Below, piece by piece: positions 1 to 12,193 of a stretch of 64,000 bases of DNA. The notes beneath the pieces were generated by a model. That model was not told the origin of the DNA, made no database searches, and worked only from the letters and a program-made list of their open reading frames with translations. This stretch comes from Vespula vulgaris. Its lineage: Eukaryota; Arthropoda; Insecta; Hymenoptera; Vespidae. A program made the position numbers and the translations under genes. Positions within the stretch are counted from its first letter, which is position 1, and each line of letters opens with the position of its first letter. The stretch lies in the NCBI RefSeq assembly GCF_905475345.1, contig NC_066586.1, forward strand, positions 7,933,400-7,997,399, read 5' to 3'.

Positions 1-264
1 AATGGGTCAGCTGAAAACCTTGGAGACAATCGCAATTCTCGCATTCCTTCCTCACTACATCGAGAACCGAGTCCACCAATTCGGCTCCCTCGGTGTAATG
101 ACCCTTGGCCCAGTTATTACCGGCACCGGACTGCCCGAAGACGAAATTATCCGGTCTGAACAACTTCCCGTATGCTCCGGATCGTACTGCATCCATCGTA
201 CCTGGTTCCAAGTCAAGAAGAATCGCTCGAGGAACATATTTCCCACCGTTCGTCGATGTGGCCA
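1..264 (-). CDS. betaTub60D: Beta-3 tubulin exon 3 (partial, cut by window edge)
   Basis: Begins after the acceptor at 265-266 with the second base of a split Val codon. The first 18 bases code the extra VATSTN segment, then GGKYVPRA, the LEPGTM loop and RPDNFVFGQSGAGNNWAKG, as in all beta-tubulins. It ends at the window edge inside GFQLTH, just before the glycine-rich GTP-binding loop. The ACG/GGC-rich codon use stands out from the AT-rich intron on its right. Confidence 0.92.
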
Positions 265-3200
265 CTGTAAAAAGAATGAATCTAATCAACTTTTCGTTAA
301 AAAGTCTAAAATCAAACTTTGAACGATCACACGATCATATATCTTATTTCATTTGACATAAATTAATTGTTCGTTCATACTCGAAGATTATTATTTCCTA
401 AGTTATAATTATATTAATTTTATATAATTCTTTTCTTTTTTAGATATGAGAATGAATTATTGACGATTCTATCTATTAGTTTGATGTCCAATCAAAGTAA
501 TCTATTGATTAATTTCTTAATCTAATTCGTGACCTTTATTTATTAAATGAGTCCTAAAAATGAGTCATCGTAATTACAGGATGATAGGTTCTACATATTA
601 ATTCACAAACCTCTATTATTATTCTACCGAAAACTCCTATCAGAGACTTTAACGGTCGACGGAAATGCGTATACGGTTGGACCCGCGTGCCTGCATCGTT
701 TGCAAATGAGTCACTGGTCGATTGCGTGCAAGATATACGGGGTGACTCTTTTTTTTCGTTTTGTGCATAAAATTGCAACGAGATATAATTGACGAAAACA
801 GACAGCCAAAGAAAAAAAAAGAAAAAGAGGGAGGAAAGGAGTGGGAGGAGAAAGAAAGAGATAACATTTTATTAAAAATGGAGTATTCTTAGAATGACAC
901 ACGCACACATGTCTATATATATTTTGAATTATAAATCATATATTCGCACCGAACAACTTCCCCTAAGTTTGCTCCAGGTGCATGCACTTCTGAGAACGTA
1001 CACGTGCGATTTATCGAGTGGGAAACTCTTCCATCGACTGATTAAACCTGCATGTACGCGTTACGTGACGTGCCTGCAGGCGACACGAACGTCGAATCCC
1101 TTAAAAAAAAAAGTTACAAGTAGGCATTTACTCGGATCTATACTTGGGACGATAAGATAGAATGAAAATAAATAACAATAAAATAAATTATTTGTGACAT
1201 TTAAACGTATATGTTTCTCGTAAACAAAACTGTTTAATAGGTATATTAAATTGAAAGATTCATCGGTCGATTTATAAAATTATTTCGCGATGTAATAATT
1301 AGCAAGATACTACATAGAACCTGTTTTAGATATTAATTTCGCAGAATGAAACGCAACAAGTTTTTCGTTAATTCGCTACGCAACATTATCATGGAATACG
1401 TAATTAAAGGATATTACACTTAATATAATGGACGCACTAAAACGTAAAACTTTACATGAACGAGAATTATCGTTCGAAGATATCTGAAAATACTGCAGAG
1501 TTCCTCGTCTGATATAATTATTTAAAATAAATTTAGATGAAGATTTTGATTCAGTACGTATACGTATTAATAGTAAATCGAGTTTCATATGCTTCCATGG
1601 CTTCTTCGTTTTTCCTTTGATAATGTGAAATATTTACTAATTAAATTCTGTTGGTTACGGTGTATAAGATTATAATTAAAACTTACTAAGTAACGTCTCA
1701 TCGAACTTTTGCGAGGATTATGTCGAAACGGGTCTATTAACGATACTTTGAATATATCGTTAACAAATCCTAGTCTATTTTTGATAAAAAATAAGATAGA
1801 CCTAAGTATTAACGATACTTTGAACGTTATCGATTTTTTACAAAACGAAAATATTCAACAAAATATTATTGATTTTTAATAAAATGTAACATATGAGTTT
1901 GAAAAATAATTGCCGAGAGGAAGTTTCGTCTCTCTTCAAAATGCAAGGACTCATTTTGTATATAACAAATAAAGACTTTATGAATAAGCATGATGAACGT
2001 TCGATCGATTGACGTCCATAGTGAACAGGTATCAAATTCGGCGAATGAACTCTGAATATTCAGAGAGGTTACACCATTTTTGGTCGACGAATCGAACGTG
2101 TTGTCTTTAAATAGATTTCAAAGCTTTTTTTTTTTTTCTTTTGCTTTACCTCCGATATTAAACTCTAATTAAATTAATTCATAATGATTTAGAGAAACAG
2201 ATATCAATCGATATTTAATTAACTCGTTAGCGCCCGGAAGAAAAGAAGAAAATTTAATTAAAATCCGTCCTTTAATTAAAAAATACACACCGTTAACGCG
2301 AGATTTCTTGAATCTTGTCACTCCTAATACATTTAATTTCTTTTAATTAAGATAAGATTAAATCAAGCATCAATTTGATAAAGACATTCCTGATGATAAT
2401 TAGAAAACTATAGGAGTCTCGATAAATTTTATCATAAGAATATGTATTTATACTGTTATTTTAAATATCCAATGAGCAGTTAGATTGGACATCCTGTAAG
2501 CTGTTACGAACGGAATACCCATGAGAAGACGAGTCTGTGCATGTACATGACCGTCCTACAAATGTCTCAAATATTTACCATGATTTTCTACATACTTCCT
2601 TGCCTACTCATAGTTATGCTTAAGGAATTTAATTGGCGTGTAACATCAATATTAATCCGTGCAATCAAAACTTCAAATCTTCAGAATTCAATTTGTACAA
2701 GATTAAAGAAAATTCGTAATAATTATTAATTTAATTAACAATAAGAGTACAAAGTAAATCAACTCGAGTTATCAACGAATAAAACACAGTGATAAGACAA
2801 TAATAGCAAATGCGTAAAGATAATTCGATTTACAAAAAAAAATGTATTATAGAAAGACGTACTGAGTTATAGAGAAAGAAAACAAGGAAAGCGAATAAAT
2901 GTAACTCGTTTTGCGAGCGTCTTGAAACAAGAAGGGCAAATAGAAAGAGACAGAAGGAGAGAGTCGAGGATGGGCGTCGGCAGGCGTCGTCGTCCTCGTC
3001 GAGACTGCCAAGGGGTGAAAATGTACAAAGCGTCTATTTCGGTCGTTAAATACTGGCGAGAGCGTTCCTCCCGTTCGTTCTCTTCTTCCATTCCACGTAC
3101 GAATATAAGTATATATAATGTGTACGTATATGTGTGTTTATAGGAAAACTACATAAATACTATCTTTCTGACTTTCTGGTAGTTTCTATTTTAACGAATT

Positions 3201-5107
3201 ACTAAGTCAAGGAAAAAAAGAAATAGGGATCCACTTCGATGAAAGAAGAGGTTCTTCGAAGAGGTCAATTCATTACTTTGAACTACGCATCGAATGATAT
3301 AAAACACCGACGAGTATCCTGAATGATAATATATCTCATCAATCTTATATCTATCTCTTTGTTTTACTTTAAAGCGTTTACTTTAAATGGAATGTGGTAA
3401 TCCTGGATGATATCTTTTGCACGTCAATTTTTCAAAAATGCTTTTGTCTTTAGCTTGTGATTATAATAATTAATGATTATTTTTTATATAAGAAATAATG
3501 TAATATGATAGGGATTTAATGATCTAGATTAACGCAGAGAGGAAAAAATAGAGAAGATAAGAAAGTTTCGTTTACCGGTAGCCTCGTTGTAATAAACGGA
3601 GATTCGCTCCAGCTGTAGATCGCTATCTCCATGATAAATGCCGGATTGGTCGATACCATGCTCCTCGGAGATCACTTCCCAAAACTGTAATTAAAATCAT
3701 CTGTTTTTAATAAACGATCTTTTATTTTATACAAACGATCATATTATTTTTGCAAATTGATTTATATTAAAACATGATAAATACATGAAAATATTCTCTT
3801 TCGATATCGACCAAGTAACGATGTACATTTTTTTTTTTTGTAGAAAATTATATATTAATAAGCTAAGTATAAATTAGATTCTCTTTTACTGTTCGGGGAC
3901 AAGGATAACAGAACTCTCATCTAAAAATAGAAAAGCACGAAATTAACGCGGGCCATGCCCCCTGGCTCGTGTTCACCCTCCCTTAAACATTTTCTCTTCT
4001 CCATTTGTCCGGCGTCTTAACTATTTTCACCCTTCTATTAATAGCTGGTCGCAACGTCTGCGACATCCTCCTTGAGCCGATGAACCTACGAAAATTCTAC
4101 TTGTGTACTGTGACTTTCACTTCCAATCTCGGCAGATATACATGTAACGCGATTCCTTATGAATATTTTATGAATATCGTGCCATGAATGATATCCAAAG
4201 CCTTTTATCTTACCGAGATTTTATATTTCGTTTCAAAAAATTCAAATAAAAATTAATAAATACATAGAAATAACGTCACTATAAATATAAAAATAAAATA
4301 TATGTCCAATCAACTATTTAATTTTTTATATTATAAAACTAAAAATTTATTGAAACAAATACTTGTTTTTACTATCAATGCATATCGATATAAATAATAG
4401 ACATAATTATAAAAACTATAAATGAAACATCTTCTCTACTTAATATCTCTTATTTATTATTTCCTTTTTTTTTTTTTTTTGAAAAATATCAGCATTCTTT
4501 CTTGATAAAGTCAACTAATGGTACCGTTATTTTAAAAATTAAACTTAAAAAGCCACGAAAGTACATACTTGAAACATAAAATAACCAAACCGTAAAGCTA
4601 ATAGAAAAGACAAACATAATTACATGAAAGGAGGTTTCTTCGTCAAGAGACCGAAGCGCTACTTCGACTCGTCACGCTCGTAAAATTTGCCACAATTTTC
4701 TAGTGTCACGGAAACTATAATTGGTCGTAGAAAGAGAGAGAAAGAGAAAAAGAGAAAGAGAGAGAGAGAGAGAGAAAGAGAGAATAAAAAACATTTAATA
4801 TGCAAGATTTGAGGTCGTAGAAAACGCATAAAGGGTCGAAGTAAAGTCGTTAACGCTTAGTACACAGCAATATTTCTATTTCGAATACCGTAACCGGTCG
4901 TGGCCTGTAATTTATCTCATACTTCCCCGTACATATCTCGTTTTAATTTCGAATTTTTTTTTTTCTTTTCTTTTTCCTCGGTCTACCACAACGTTTCGTC
5001 TATCTCCTTAGACGCCTGCGGTCGAGTGATTTCTAGAGCGATATTTCGTTTATCCGAGACCGACATCGAGATTGCACGAGTTATTAGCTCGAAAGACAGA
5101 GATAGAG

Positions 5108-5144
<37 letters not shown>

Positions 5145-8100
5145 ACGAGAGAGATTATAGCTCGTATTATACGAGTTCGATCGGTCGAGCACACTGTGGC
5201 TTTTCTTCTTGGTAGATGAGATCGTTAAATTCTTCCATGCGGAAAACAATGGTGGCCGATCGACCGCGTGTTATTTCCACGACGACGAAGAGAACCGTAC
5301 ATGAAAGAGAGAGAGAGAGAGAGAAAGAATAGCCAGAGCTAATAAAACTTTCATTTCTCCCTTACTATCGTCCAAGCGAGCCAAAGCTTTGTCTCTTTTT
5401 CTCTCTCTTTTTCGGAATTACAAAGTCTTTCCTATCGATTAAAATTAGAGCCTTTGGACAAATAAACGTGCTTATTGTTAATGTCTTTCGATTGTTCCAT
5501 AGAAATTCAATTTGCTGTGTAACAATCGATTCGATCGAATCCGACAGAGATATGACTCATTTTAATTAATTCGAGAGAAGGAATTTACTCGTTCATAATG
5601 ATCCCTTCTCTACGAAACTAATTACTAACTCGAGCGTATAATTCATTTTATTCGTTAGGTTGAATGCGCGCGCGTACATGGCTTCTCTCAAAAGAAAGAA
5701 GAACGAGCGATCGGCGAGCTTTCATTCTGAGTCACGTCGAAATGTCTATTTTTGTGTTTATATAATTAAATAAATTGATTCATTTCAAATTAAATTAAAT
5801 AATAATAGTTATTATAATGATGATAATAATAATTATTATTATTATTATTATAAACGACATAATTAATTATATAAAAAAATGTTATATATAAGTAGACTAC
5901 TATTTTAAGAAAAATATTATTTTAAGAAGAAATCTTATCTCTCCTTTGCAGAATATTTCAGAATCATTCTCAATATCAAGTAGAAAGAAAAGATGGAAAG
6001 GACTCCCCTGATGCGAGCCATATGTCATAGTGTAGTGAGCTGAAGCTATATCTACCTTTCATCTTTCCCAAAGCAACTACGAGCAAGCATTTCTATTCCG
6101 CATAAAGGCAGCAACCATCTGCTTGTCCGCAAACTCGAATTTATATACCAGGAACGCGGATAATCTCTGACCTCGAATTACTCTTCGTTCATTTCAAAAA
6201 TATACATTTAAAAATATTCTTATGTATACAGAATAAGTATACAAATTATATACATTTATGTATATTAAATTAAAGGGTGTCCTCGTGACAAGGGTAAACC
6301 GTCATGTCCCTTTAATTTTAGGCTAATTATTCTACACGCCCAAAAAAAAAAAACAAAAAAAATACAAGAGTCCATCTCATTTTCCTCTCAGACATGATTG
6401 TTTCCGAGTGGAGACAATAATAATGAGACAGAGAGAAAGAAAAAGAGAAAGAGTGAAAAAGAGAAAAAAGAGGACTACAAAAGAAGAAATAGGAAGATAA
6501 AAAAAGACGATTTATTTTTTTTGTTTCTACTTCTTTTTTGTTCTTTCTTTCTTTTTTATTTTTTTTTTAATACCTGCTCAGTACGTGGTACCTCGCATCG
6601 TGCATGTCAGAAGAAATGGAACCCGTTAGCACTATTTTCTCGTGGATTCATTGTCTTTTTACCTCCCTTTACATCTCTTTCTCTCTCTCTTTTGTCCTTT
6701 CTCGCACAGCAACGTCGCGAGAGCGTGACTCAACTTTTCTCTGCTCGTCATGTTCCTACAGAGAAACAACGATCGATATGTTCGTCCATTCCTTTCCCGT
6801 CAATATACGTAGACGACTATCAAAATGCGATTAGAAGATTAGAAATAGTATTAGCGAATAATCTAATTCGACTGACGCAATCAATGAAAAGGAAATAGCG
6901 AGGTTGTTGACACATAGAAGGAAATTTGCTATTTGAGGAAGGACAAATATTGCGTGCTATACACTCGACTCTCGAGTGTTTCCTTCTCTTTCTCTCTCTC
7001 TTTCTCTTTCTCTTTCTTTTTCTCTTTCTCTTTCTCTTTCTCTCCTTTCCAGTAAGTACGTTGAACGTTCTAATCTCGTTGCCTGGATTCGTCGCGTTCC
7101 ATGGCTTTTACATCCTTTTTTTACTCGTCGACTCATTTACGACCTTTTCGCCGATGTTTGCACGCTTAAAACTCGGTCTTATAAATAGTACTTTCTAAGA
7201 CTAAAATTTGTCGTTTTAATCATTGGTAAAAGAATTTTGCAGATGAAACATTTTTCGTAAATCGTAATTTTCATTTATCTACGACTATTTTCAAATTAAA
7301 AAAAAAAAGAATATATCGTTAAATTGTATATATTGATACGAATGATTAATAAAAAAAGAAAAATTAAATGAATTGCAATAAAATCATTATTATTAAGATC
7401 GTTCGTTATTTCAACATTTTATTATAATTTATTCAAACAATTCGATTTAGTTCTATTAAGATTGCACAAATATTGTTAATTGATTTACTAAATTTTATTT
7501 GCAATTTTCAATGATTTATCTATCCTTGCTTTTATCTCTCTCCCTCTATCTCTTCTATTCTCGATAAAAATTTACGAAAACAATGTTTCTTTATCTATTA
7601 AGAATAGCTTGGTCGGGAATGTATTAACCGTGACTCACCAGAAGACGTGTAGACCCGATATTTATTCAAAACATAGAATACGTCATAGAAGAAGAAAGAA
7701 ATTCCAAGTAAATTACGATGAAGTGAGATTGCCATGGAGATTTGATGATAAGAACCAACTTAATCTTTCCTTATAAATTCTTTCCTTCGGTATCGTCGCA
7801 TTTATATTTTTATTCCCTGATTTTATTTCGTTTCTTTATCATTATCGAACAAAAAAAAAAATAAATCAAACATAATATTATTTATAAATGCAACTCTTTC
7901 TACAATTTTTAACGTTCGTCAATAATGTCCCGTTATATAACAATTTTATTTTTATAACGAAATTACAGATTATAAAAGACATCCTTTAAAGAATGTTAAA
8001 ATTCATTAAAACTTCTTTTCACAACACAAAAGAGATAGTCTTTTGCGATCCTGTAAGGTATAATTTACAAGATATTATGAACCTACCTCGGAGTATGAGA

Positions 8101-9505
8101 GTATTGTAGTAAAAGAACGACTCCTCCTCGTGTATTCTCTTACAAAATTGTACGATACTTTAATTATTATACTTGTATTCTATCGACGTTATACGCCAAA
8201 GCAGAACTTTAACTTCATCTAAGCTAATCAACGTTTTTTGACGGAAAAACTTTTCATCGCTGTTTCAAATAATATTGACAACAATAACATGCAACAAATA
8301 TTTTAGGATCCTCTTAAATAAAAAACAAGAATTAGATACTTTATATGTAGGATAGGATCGTTATAAACGAAGTCACGTTACAATGAGCTCGAACAGGTAG
8401 AACAGGTACAACAAAGTACATACAAGTACATACGTGACATTAGGTACGTTGTTTTTCAAATTGAACGAAGAAAATGTTCAGTGAAAGAGTACAGGGAATG
8501 AGTTTATTTCGGTCCCCTTGCTAGTACGCCATTGGACAGTAGACGACGATTAACGTAGAATCTTAAGTGTCTCGTGATCTTCGTTTCTTTCTACTTTTAT
8601 CCTTTGGTCTTTCTTTTTCTCTTTCTCTTCCGTTCGTTCACGATTAAAACATGGATCGCTTTACACGCTTCGACCGCACAAAGTCGAAGACCCTTCAACG
8701 AGTGTCGAACGAGGCGTGGCGAGAGAGAAAGAAAGAAAAAAAGAAAGAGAGAGAGAGAATCAACTCGAGAGTCTCTTTAAATTCGATCTTATTGCTCGCC
8801 GTTTTTATCTTTAATTCGATTAAAGCGCCTCCGACTAAATTCTCTTCTACTTATTATACACGTGCATGTCTACGTGTAAATCTGTTTGATAGTGAACATG
8901 ATAACAGGATGAAAAAACAAATGTATACTTTTCTCATATTTCTTTTCGAACTTTTCTTTGTTTCTTTTTTTTTCTTATTAACGTTAATTATCCGAGTATT
9001 AAAGAATGGATGAAAAAGGAAGAGAGAAAAATGTAGTACGGCAAGTAATCGATTTGCAGCCTCGTTCTTAATTTCTTAATTCCTTAATTAAGCTCGATCT
9101 GATACCACCGTGAACTCATACAAAAGATCTTCGTGTAATGAAGGAAAGTATCGTCATTTATTTTTAATCGATCTTTTTTTTCTTTCCCTCTCTCTTTCTC
9201 TCTCTTATTCATTTTACTTCGATCAACGATAAGTCTTATGTTATTACACGTTCGACCTTGTTCCTAAGTGAACGAACGATCTTAAAAAATACAACATATA
9301 GCTGCTATGAACATTATTGTGTTAGTTAAAATTCTACTTTGTAAGAGCGTAAGATTAAGGAGAAGGTAATAATTAGGAATAATCACTCTTTTTGTTGAAC
9401 GTAACGTTACTCGACGACCGCGTTGCTCATTCGTGTATAACGCGAACTCTTACAAAGTACGAAAGCTTACAATTATACTAAACTCGTACGACAATGAAAC
9501 GGTCT

Positions 9506-9559
<54 letters not shown>

Positions 9560-10076
9560 CATACGTACATACATACGTACATATATATATACGTGCAAAT
9601 TTAAATCTGTCAACATCGAATATAAACATTGAATACTGTAAGTACATCGTAACGACCATGTCAATACTTCATTTAAACTTTTATTTTATTTCTGTTTTCA
9701 CATCGTAATTCTCACGACAAAATCAACGGGAAACGTAAACGTTCGATCTCTCTTCTTCCCATTTACACATACACACACACACACACATGTATCATATCTT
9801 TTATTCTGTTTTTTTTTTATAACTCTTATCAACTATAAATATCTAACAGCCGGTATTTAACCGCTGGACTCATCACTGCTTTCTCGGGATTTCATCGAGT
9901 TGCTCGCTTCACGCGTAACCCGTCTATCGATCGACTCGAAACCACCAACTCCTACCGCCTACAATTACTATGAATTTTCCTACAATTTTCTCAATTTTGT
10001 CGATAAGTTCGGAAATTCGAAAATATTTGATCGAATTTTCCTCGAACTTGTTATGCATTAAACGAAATATTTTTTA

Positions 10077-10134
<58 letters not shown>

Positions 10135-10672
10135 TAACTGTCCTATGTAATTGTCTTACTCGAAAAAGTAACGTAACTCACCGTTTATGATTAATATAAT
10201 AATTTTCTTACAATTGTCTAAAACATCTCTGATAACTCTAGAAATATTTGATTGAACATCTTTCAAACTCGCTGATCTCTCTCTCTTTCTATTTTTTAAC
10301 TATCCTTTAGGAAAATCTGACACATTATTCATGATTAGCAAGAATTTCATCAAAATTTTCTACAGATCTTCTGAAAACGAAATGTTCGATCGGTTTCTTT
10401 CAAACTTGATATTCCCTCCTTCTATATTTTAACCGTACTCTATAAAAATACCCTAACTCATTGAGTACGATCAATAAAAATTCTCCTACAATTTTCCAAT
10501 CATCTTCGAAACAAACAGTATGTGCTCAATCAATTACTGTCGAATATATCGGATCGAATGAAATATTTTTTCAATTTTCTATTTGAGAATTATTCAATAA
10601 TAGAACTATCCTTACCTTAGCACCGATCTGGTTGCCACATTGTCCTGCTTGCAGATGTACGATCTCCCTCAT
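1..10672 (-). CDS. betaTub60D: Beta-3 tubulin (betaTub60D-like), 5' three exons, partial
   Basis: Beta-tubulin, the GTP-binding subunit of the microtubule heterodimer. Three exons are visible on the minus strand: 10616-10672 (MREIVHLQAGQCGNQIGAK), 3576-3684 (FWEVISEEHGIDQ... to NEAT) and 1-264 (VATSTNGGKYVPRAILLDL... to GFQLTH), where the gene leaves the window. Junctions have GT/AG sites: donor GTAAG after AAG, acceptor ..TTACAG before TTTTGG, donor GTAAAC, acceptor ..TTACAG. Against the neighbouring beta-1 gene it has six extra residues between NEA and GGKY, plus ECENCDC instead of EAESCDC. A six-residue insert at this place is the known hallmark of Drosophila beta-3 tubulin, used in mesoderm and muscle. 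The start follows the invariant MREI motif. Ortholog assignment rests on the insert; the C-terminus cannot be seen. Confidence 0.88.
265..3575 (-). other. Beta-3 tubulin intron 2
   Basis: 3.3-kb AT-rich intron between exons 3 and 2. Only short low-complexity ORFs are present. A GC-richer stretch lies at about 650-720 and another at about 950-1110. No conserved coding pattern was found on either strand. Confidence 0.75.
3576..3684 (-). CDS. betaTub60D: Beta-3 tubulin exon 2
   Basis: 109 bp coding FWEVISEEHGIDQ, then SGIYHGDSDLQLERISVYYNEAT and one base of the next codon. The same stretch in the beta-1 gene (18240-18349) is fused to the rest of the coding sequence, so the intron after NEAT is specific to this paralogue. 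Confidence 0.93.
4730..4783 (+). repeat. (GA)n / GAAA-rich microsatellite
   Basis: Purine-only stretch of GA and GAAA units inside beta-3 intron 1; it reads (TC)n in the direction of tubulin transcription. Confidence 0.9.
5097..5154 (+). repeat. (GA)n microsatellite
   Basis: Nearly pure GA dinucleotides between 5119 and 5142 with GATA/GAAA interruptions at the left, in beta-3 intron 1. The ORFs that read through it are repeat-driven. Confidence 0.92.
6979..7054 (+). repeat. (TTTCTC)n pyrimidine repeat
   Basis: Hexamer-like TTTCTC repeats about 75 bp long in beta-3 intron 1. Confidence 0.88.
9508..9591 (+). repeat. (AT)n followed by (ATAC)n compound microsatellite
   Basis: About 23 AT units to 9554, then ACAT/ACGT tetramers to about 9580 and a short AT tail. 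Lies in beta-3 intron 1. Confidence 0.93.
9960..10545 (-). repeat. Decayed tandem repeat, about 130-165 bp unit, about four copies
   Basis: Copies begin near 9960, 10141, 10303 and 10435. Shared blocks in the same order are: TATGATTA-like, AATTTTCnTACAATTTTC, a GATAACTC/GAAATATTTGAT block, a TTTCAAACTTG block, and a pyrimidine run ending in TTTTAACTnTCCT. One copy has expanded its pyrimidine run into the (TC)n at 10078-10130. The array ends about 70 bp from the beta-3 exon 1 donor. Identity between copies is low, so unit borders are approximate. Confidence 0.6.
10078..10130 (+). repeat. (TCTG)n(TC)n microsatellite
   Basis: Three TCTG units followed by about 20 TC units, grown out of the pyrimidine tract of the surrounding tandem repeat. 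Confidence 0.92.
10616..10672 (-). CDS. betaTub60D: Beta-3 tubulin exon 1 (start codon)
   Basis: 19 codons, MREIVHLQAGQCGNQIGAK, ending in AAG then GTAAG. MREI is the nascent-chain element through which eukaryotic beta-tubulin mRNAs are autoregulated (family knowledge). The next exon is 6.9 kb away. The 5' UTR and promoter should lie to the right, in the GC-richer 10.68-11.0 kb segment; I see no TATA box there. Confidence 0.93.
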
Positions 10673-10976
10673 TGTCGCAGTTCTTCTTTTCTTTGACAGC
10701 AAGTAGAAAAAAGCTCCACGGAAACAGCTGATCGTGTCTCTCGCTCTTTCTTTCTCTTTCTTTCTCTATCTCTTTTTTTCTTCTTATTTGTCTTCTTACT
10801 CTTCTTCTTCCGTTTCGTACACGTTTGTAAGTAAAGTCAGCTTGATCCTTCGGGCTCTGCAGCACTCTCGTCTGCTCGACGTGTCGAAAGCGAGTGCGCG
10901 TTGAGAGGCCTGGAAGAGGAGGCGAAGCCGAGTGCAGCCGTGCGTCGCGACGGGAGCACGAATGGAGTCGCTTCGT

Positions 10977-11002
10977 TATTGAAGAGAGACAGAGAGAAAG
11001 AC

Positions 11003-11033
<31 letters not shown>

Positions 11034-11090
11034 AAGAGAGAGAAAGGGAGAGAGAGACAGAGAAAAAAAGAGAAAAGGGAAGGAAGGGGA
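10977..11090 (+). repeat. (GA)n-rich microsatellite upstream of beta-3 tubulin
   Basis: Interrupted GA/GAAA/GACA block of more than 100 bp that starts about 300 bp upstream of the beta-3 start codon, on the promoter side. On the tubulin sense strand it is (TC)n. Confidence 0.9.
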
Positions 11091-11223
11091 AGAGACGATG
11101 TCGTGCTTGGTTGTCTTGGATTCAACGACGAGGGACACCTCAGGAGGGAAAAGAGGAAACTACTGGGAGGGTTGGATGAAACTACCAGGACGATGATAAT
11201 GATGGTGGAAAGCGAGAAACGGA

Positions 11224-11235
11224 AGAGAGAGAGAA

Positions 11236-11272
<37 letters not shown>

Positions 11273-11282
11273 AAAAGAGAAA
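11224..11282 (+). repeat. (GA)n microsatellite
   Basis: Second GA block upstream of beta-3 tubulin, about 550 bp from the start codon. Confidence 0.9.
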
Positions 11283-12112
11283 ATGAAATTTTTCATTTGA
11301 AATAACGAAAGAGTAAATTAAAGGAAGAAATGACAGTAAAATATCTGTAAAATAAATAATAGAATTGTGAGTGAAATTATCAAGTAGTAATATCATCATC
11401 AAAGAGGAGAGTAATAGAAAACTGACAACTATATTGATATAAAATGAAAACATAAATATATAAGTTTTCGAATTTTAATTAATAATGTCAATATTATTAA
11501 ATTATAAATATTTAAAGATTATTATCTTAAATTTGTTAAGTAGAACGAAAAGTAACGTGAAAATGAAATATTTCTTGTCAAATTAATCAATAAAGAAAAA
11601 AGAATATGTTATTGTATAATAAAATAAAATAAAGAAGATAGATATGTAATCGTATAACAGAGTAGTCATTATTAGTAAAATTGGAAGCGAAAAGGAATAA
11701 AGCCTGGCTTGACTCAATCTTTTCTTGCTACTTCCTCTTGAAACGTCAGAGAGATGTTGGGTGATTCTTCGCTTCCTCGACTCTTAGCTTCTTTTATTCT
11801 TACTAGATCTCATTTCCAGAACCAGCAACCGAGATTTCTTTCGTACGTTCGTTCTTAAAATCCTTTCTTCTTTATCGGTTTGATCATTCGGCCGAAAAGG
11901 TTTTTCAAAGAAACTTTCTATGTACGTTTCTATGTACATTCTCTTTTCTTCTTTTCTCTCTTTTTTTCTTTTTTCTTTTTGATAATCTTCGTCTTACTTG
12001 ATCGAACATTAATATCCAGAATATTTTATTATTTAAAGAAAATGTTGCAAAATTTCTTAAAAATAAAAAATCACATATAAAATATACGAACAAACTATTC
12101 TTAATATTTGTT

Positions 12113-12193
12113 AAAATATATCAATGAATCAACAATATAAAATATATCCAAATATCAATAATATAAAATACATATATCATGTATCAATAATTT
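12113..12193 (+). repeat. Short tandem repeat, about 26-29 bp unit, three copies
   Basis: Units starting at 12113, 12139 and 12165 share AAAATATAT, a short spacer, then ATCAATAAT. Imperfect and very AT-rich. Confidence 0.65.

Larger units (their letters stand above)
3685..10615 (-). other. Beta-3 tubulin intron 1 (6.9 kb)
   Basis: Long first intron with several microsatellites and a decayed tandem repeat next to exon 1. I see no coding exon in it. In Drosophila the first intron of beta-3 tubulin holds mesodermal enhancers; by analogy this intron may be regulatory, but no specific binding site was established here. Confidence 0.7.

Noticed and set aside
10617..11300. Overlapping ORFs of 65-173 codons on both strands
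   Set aside because: They are driven by (GA)n/(TC)n repeats (Arg-Glu or Ser-Leu runs) around beta-3 exon 1; only the MREIV... exon is real.
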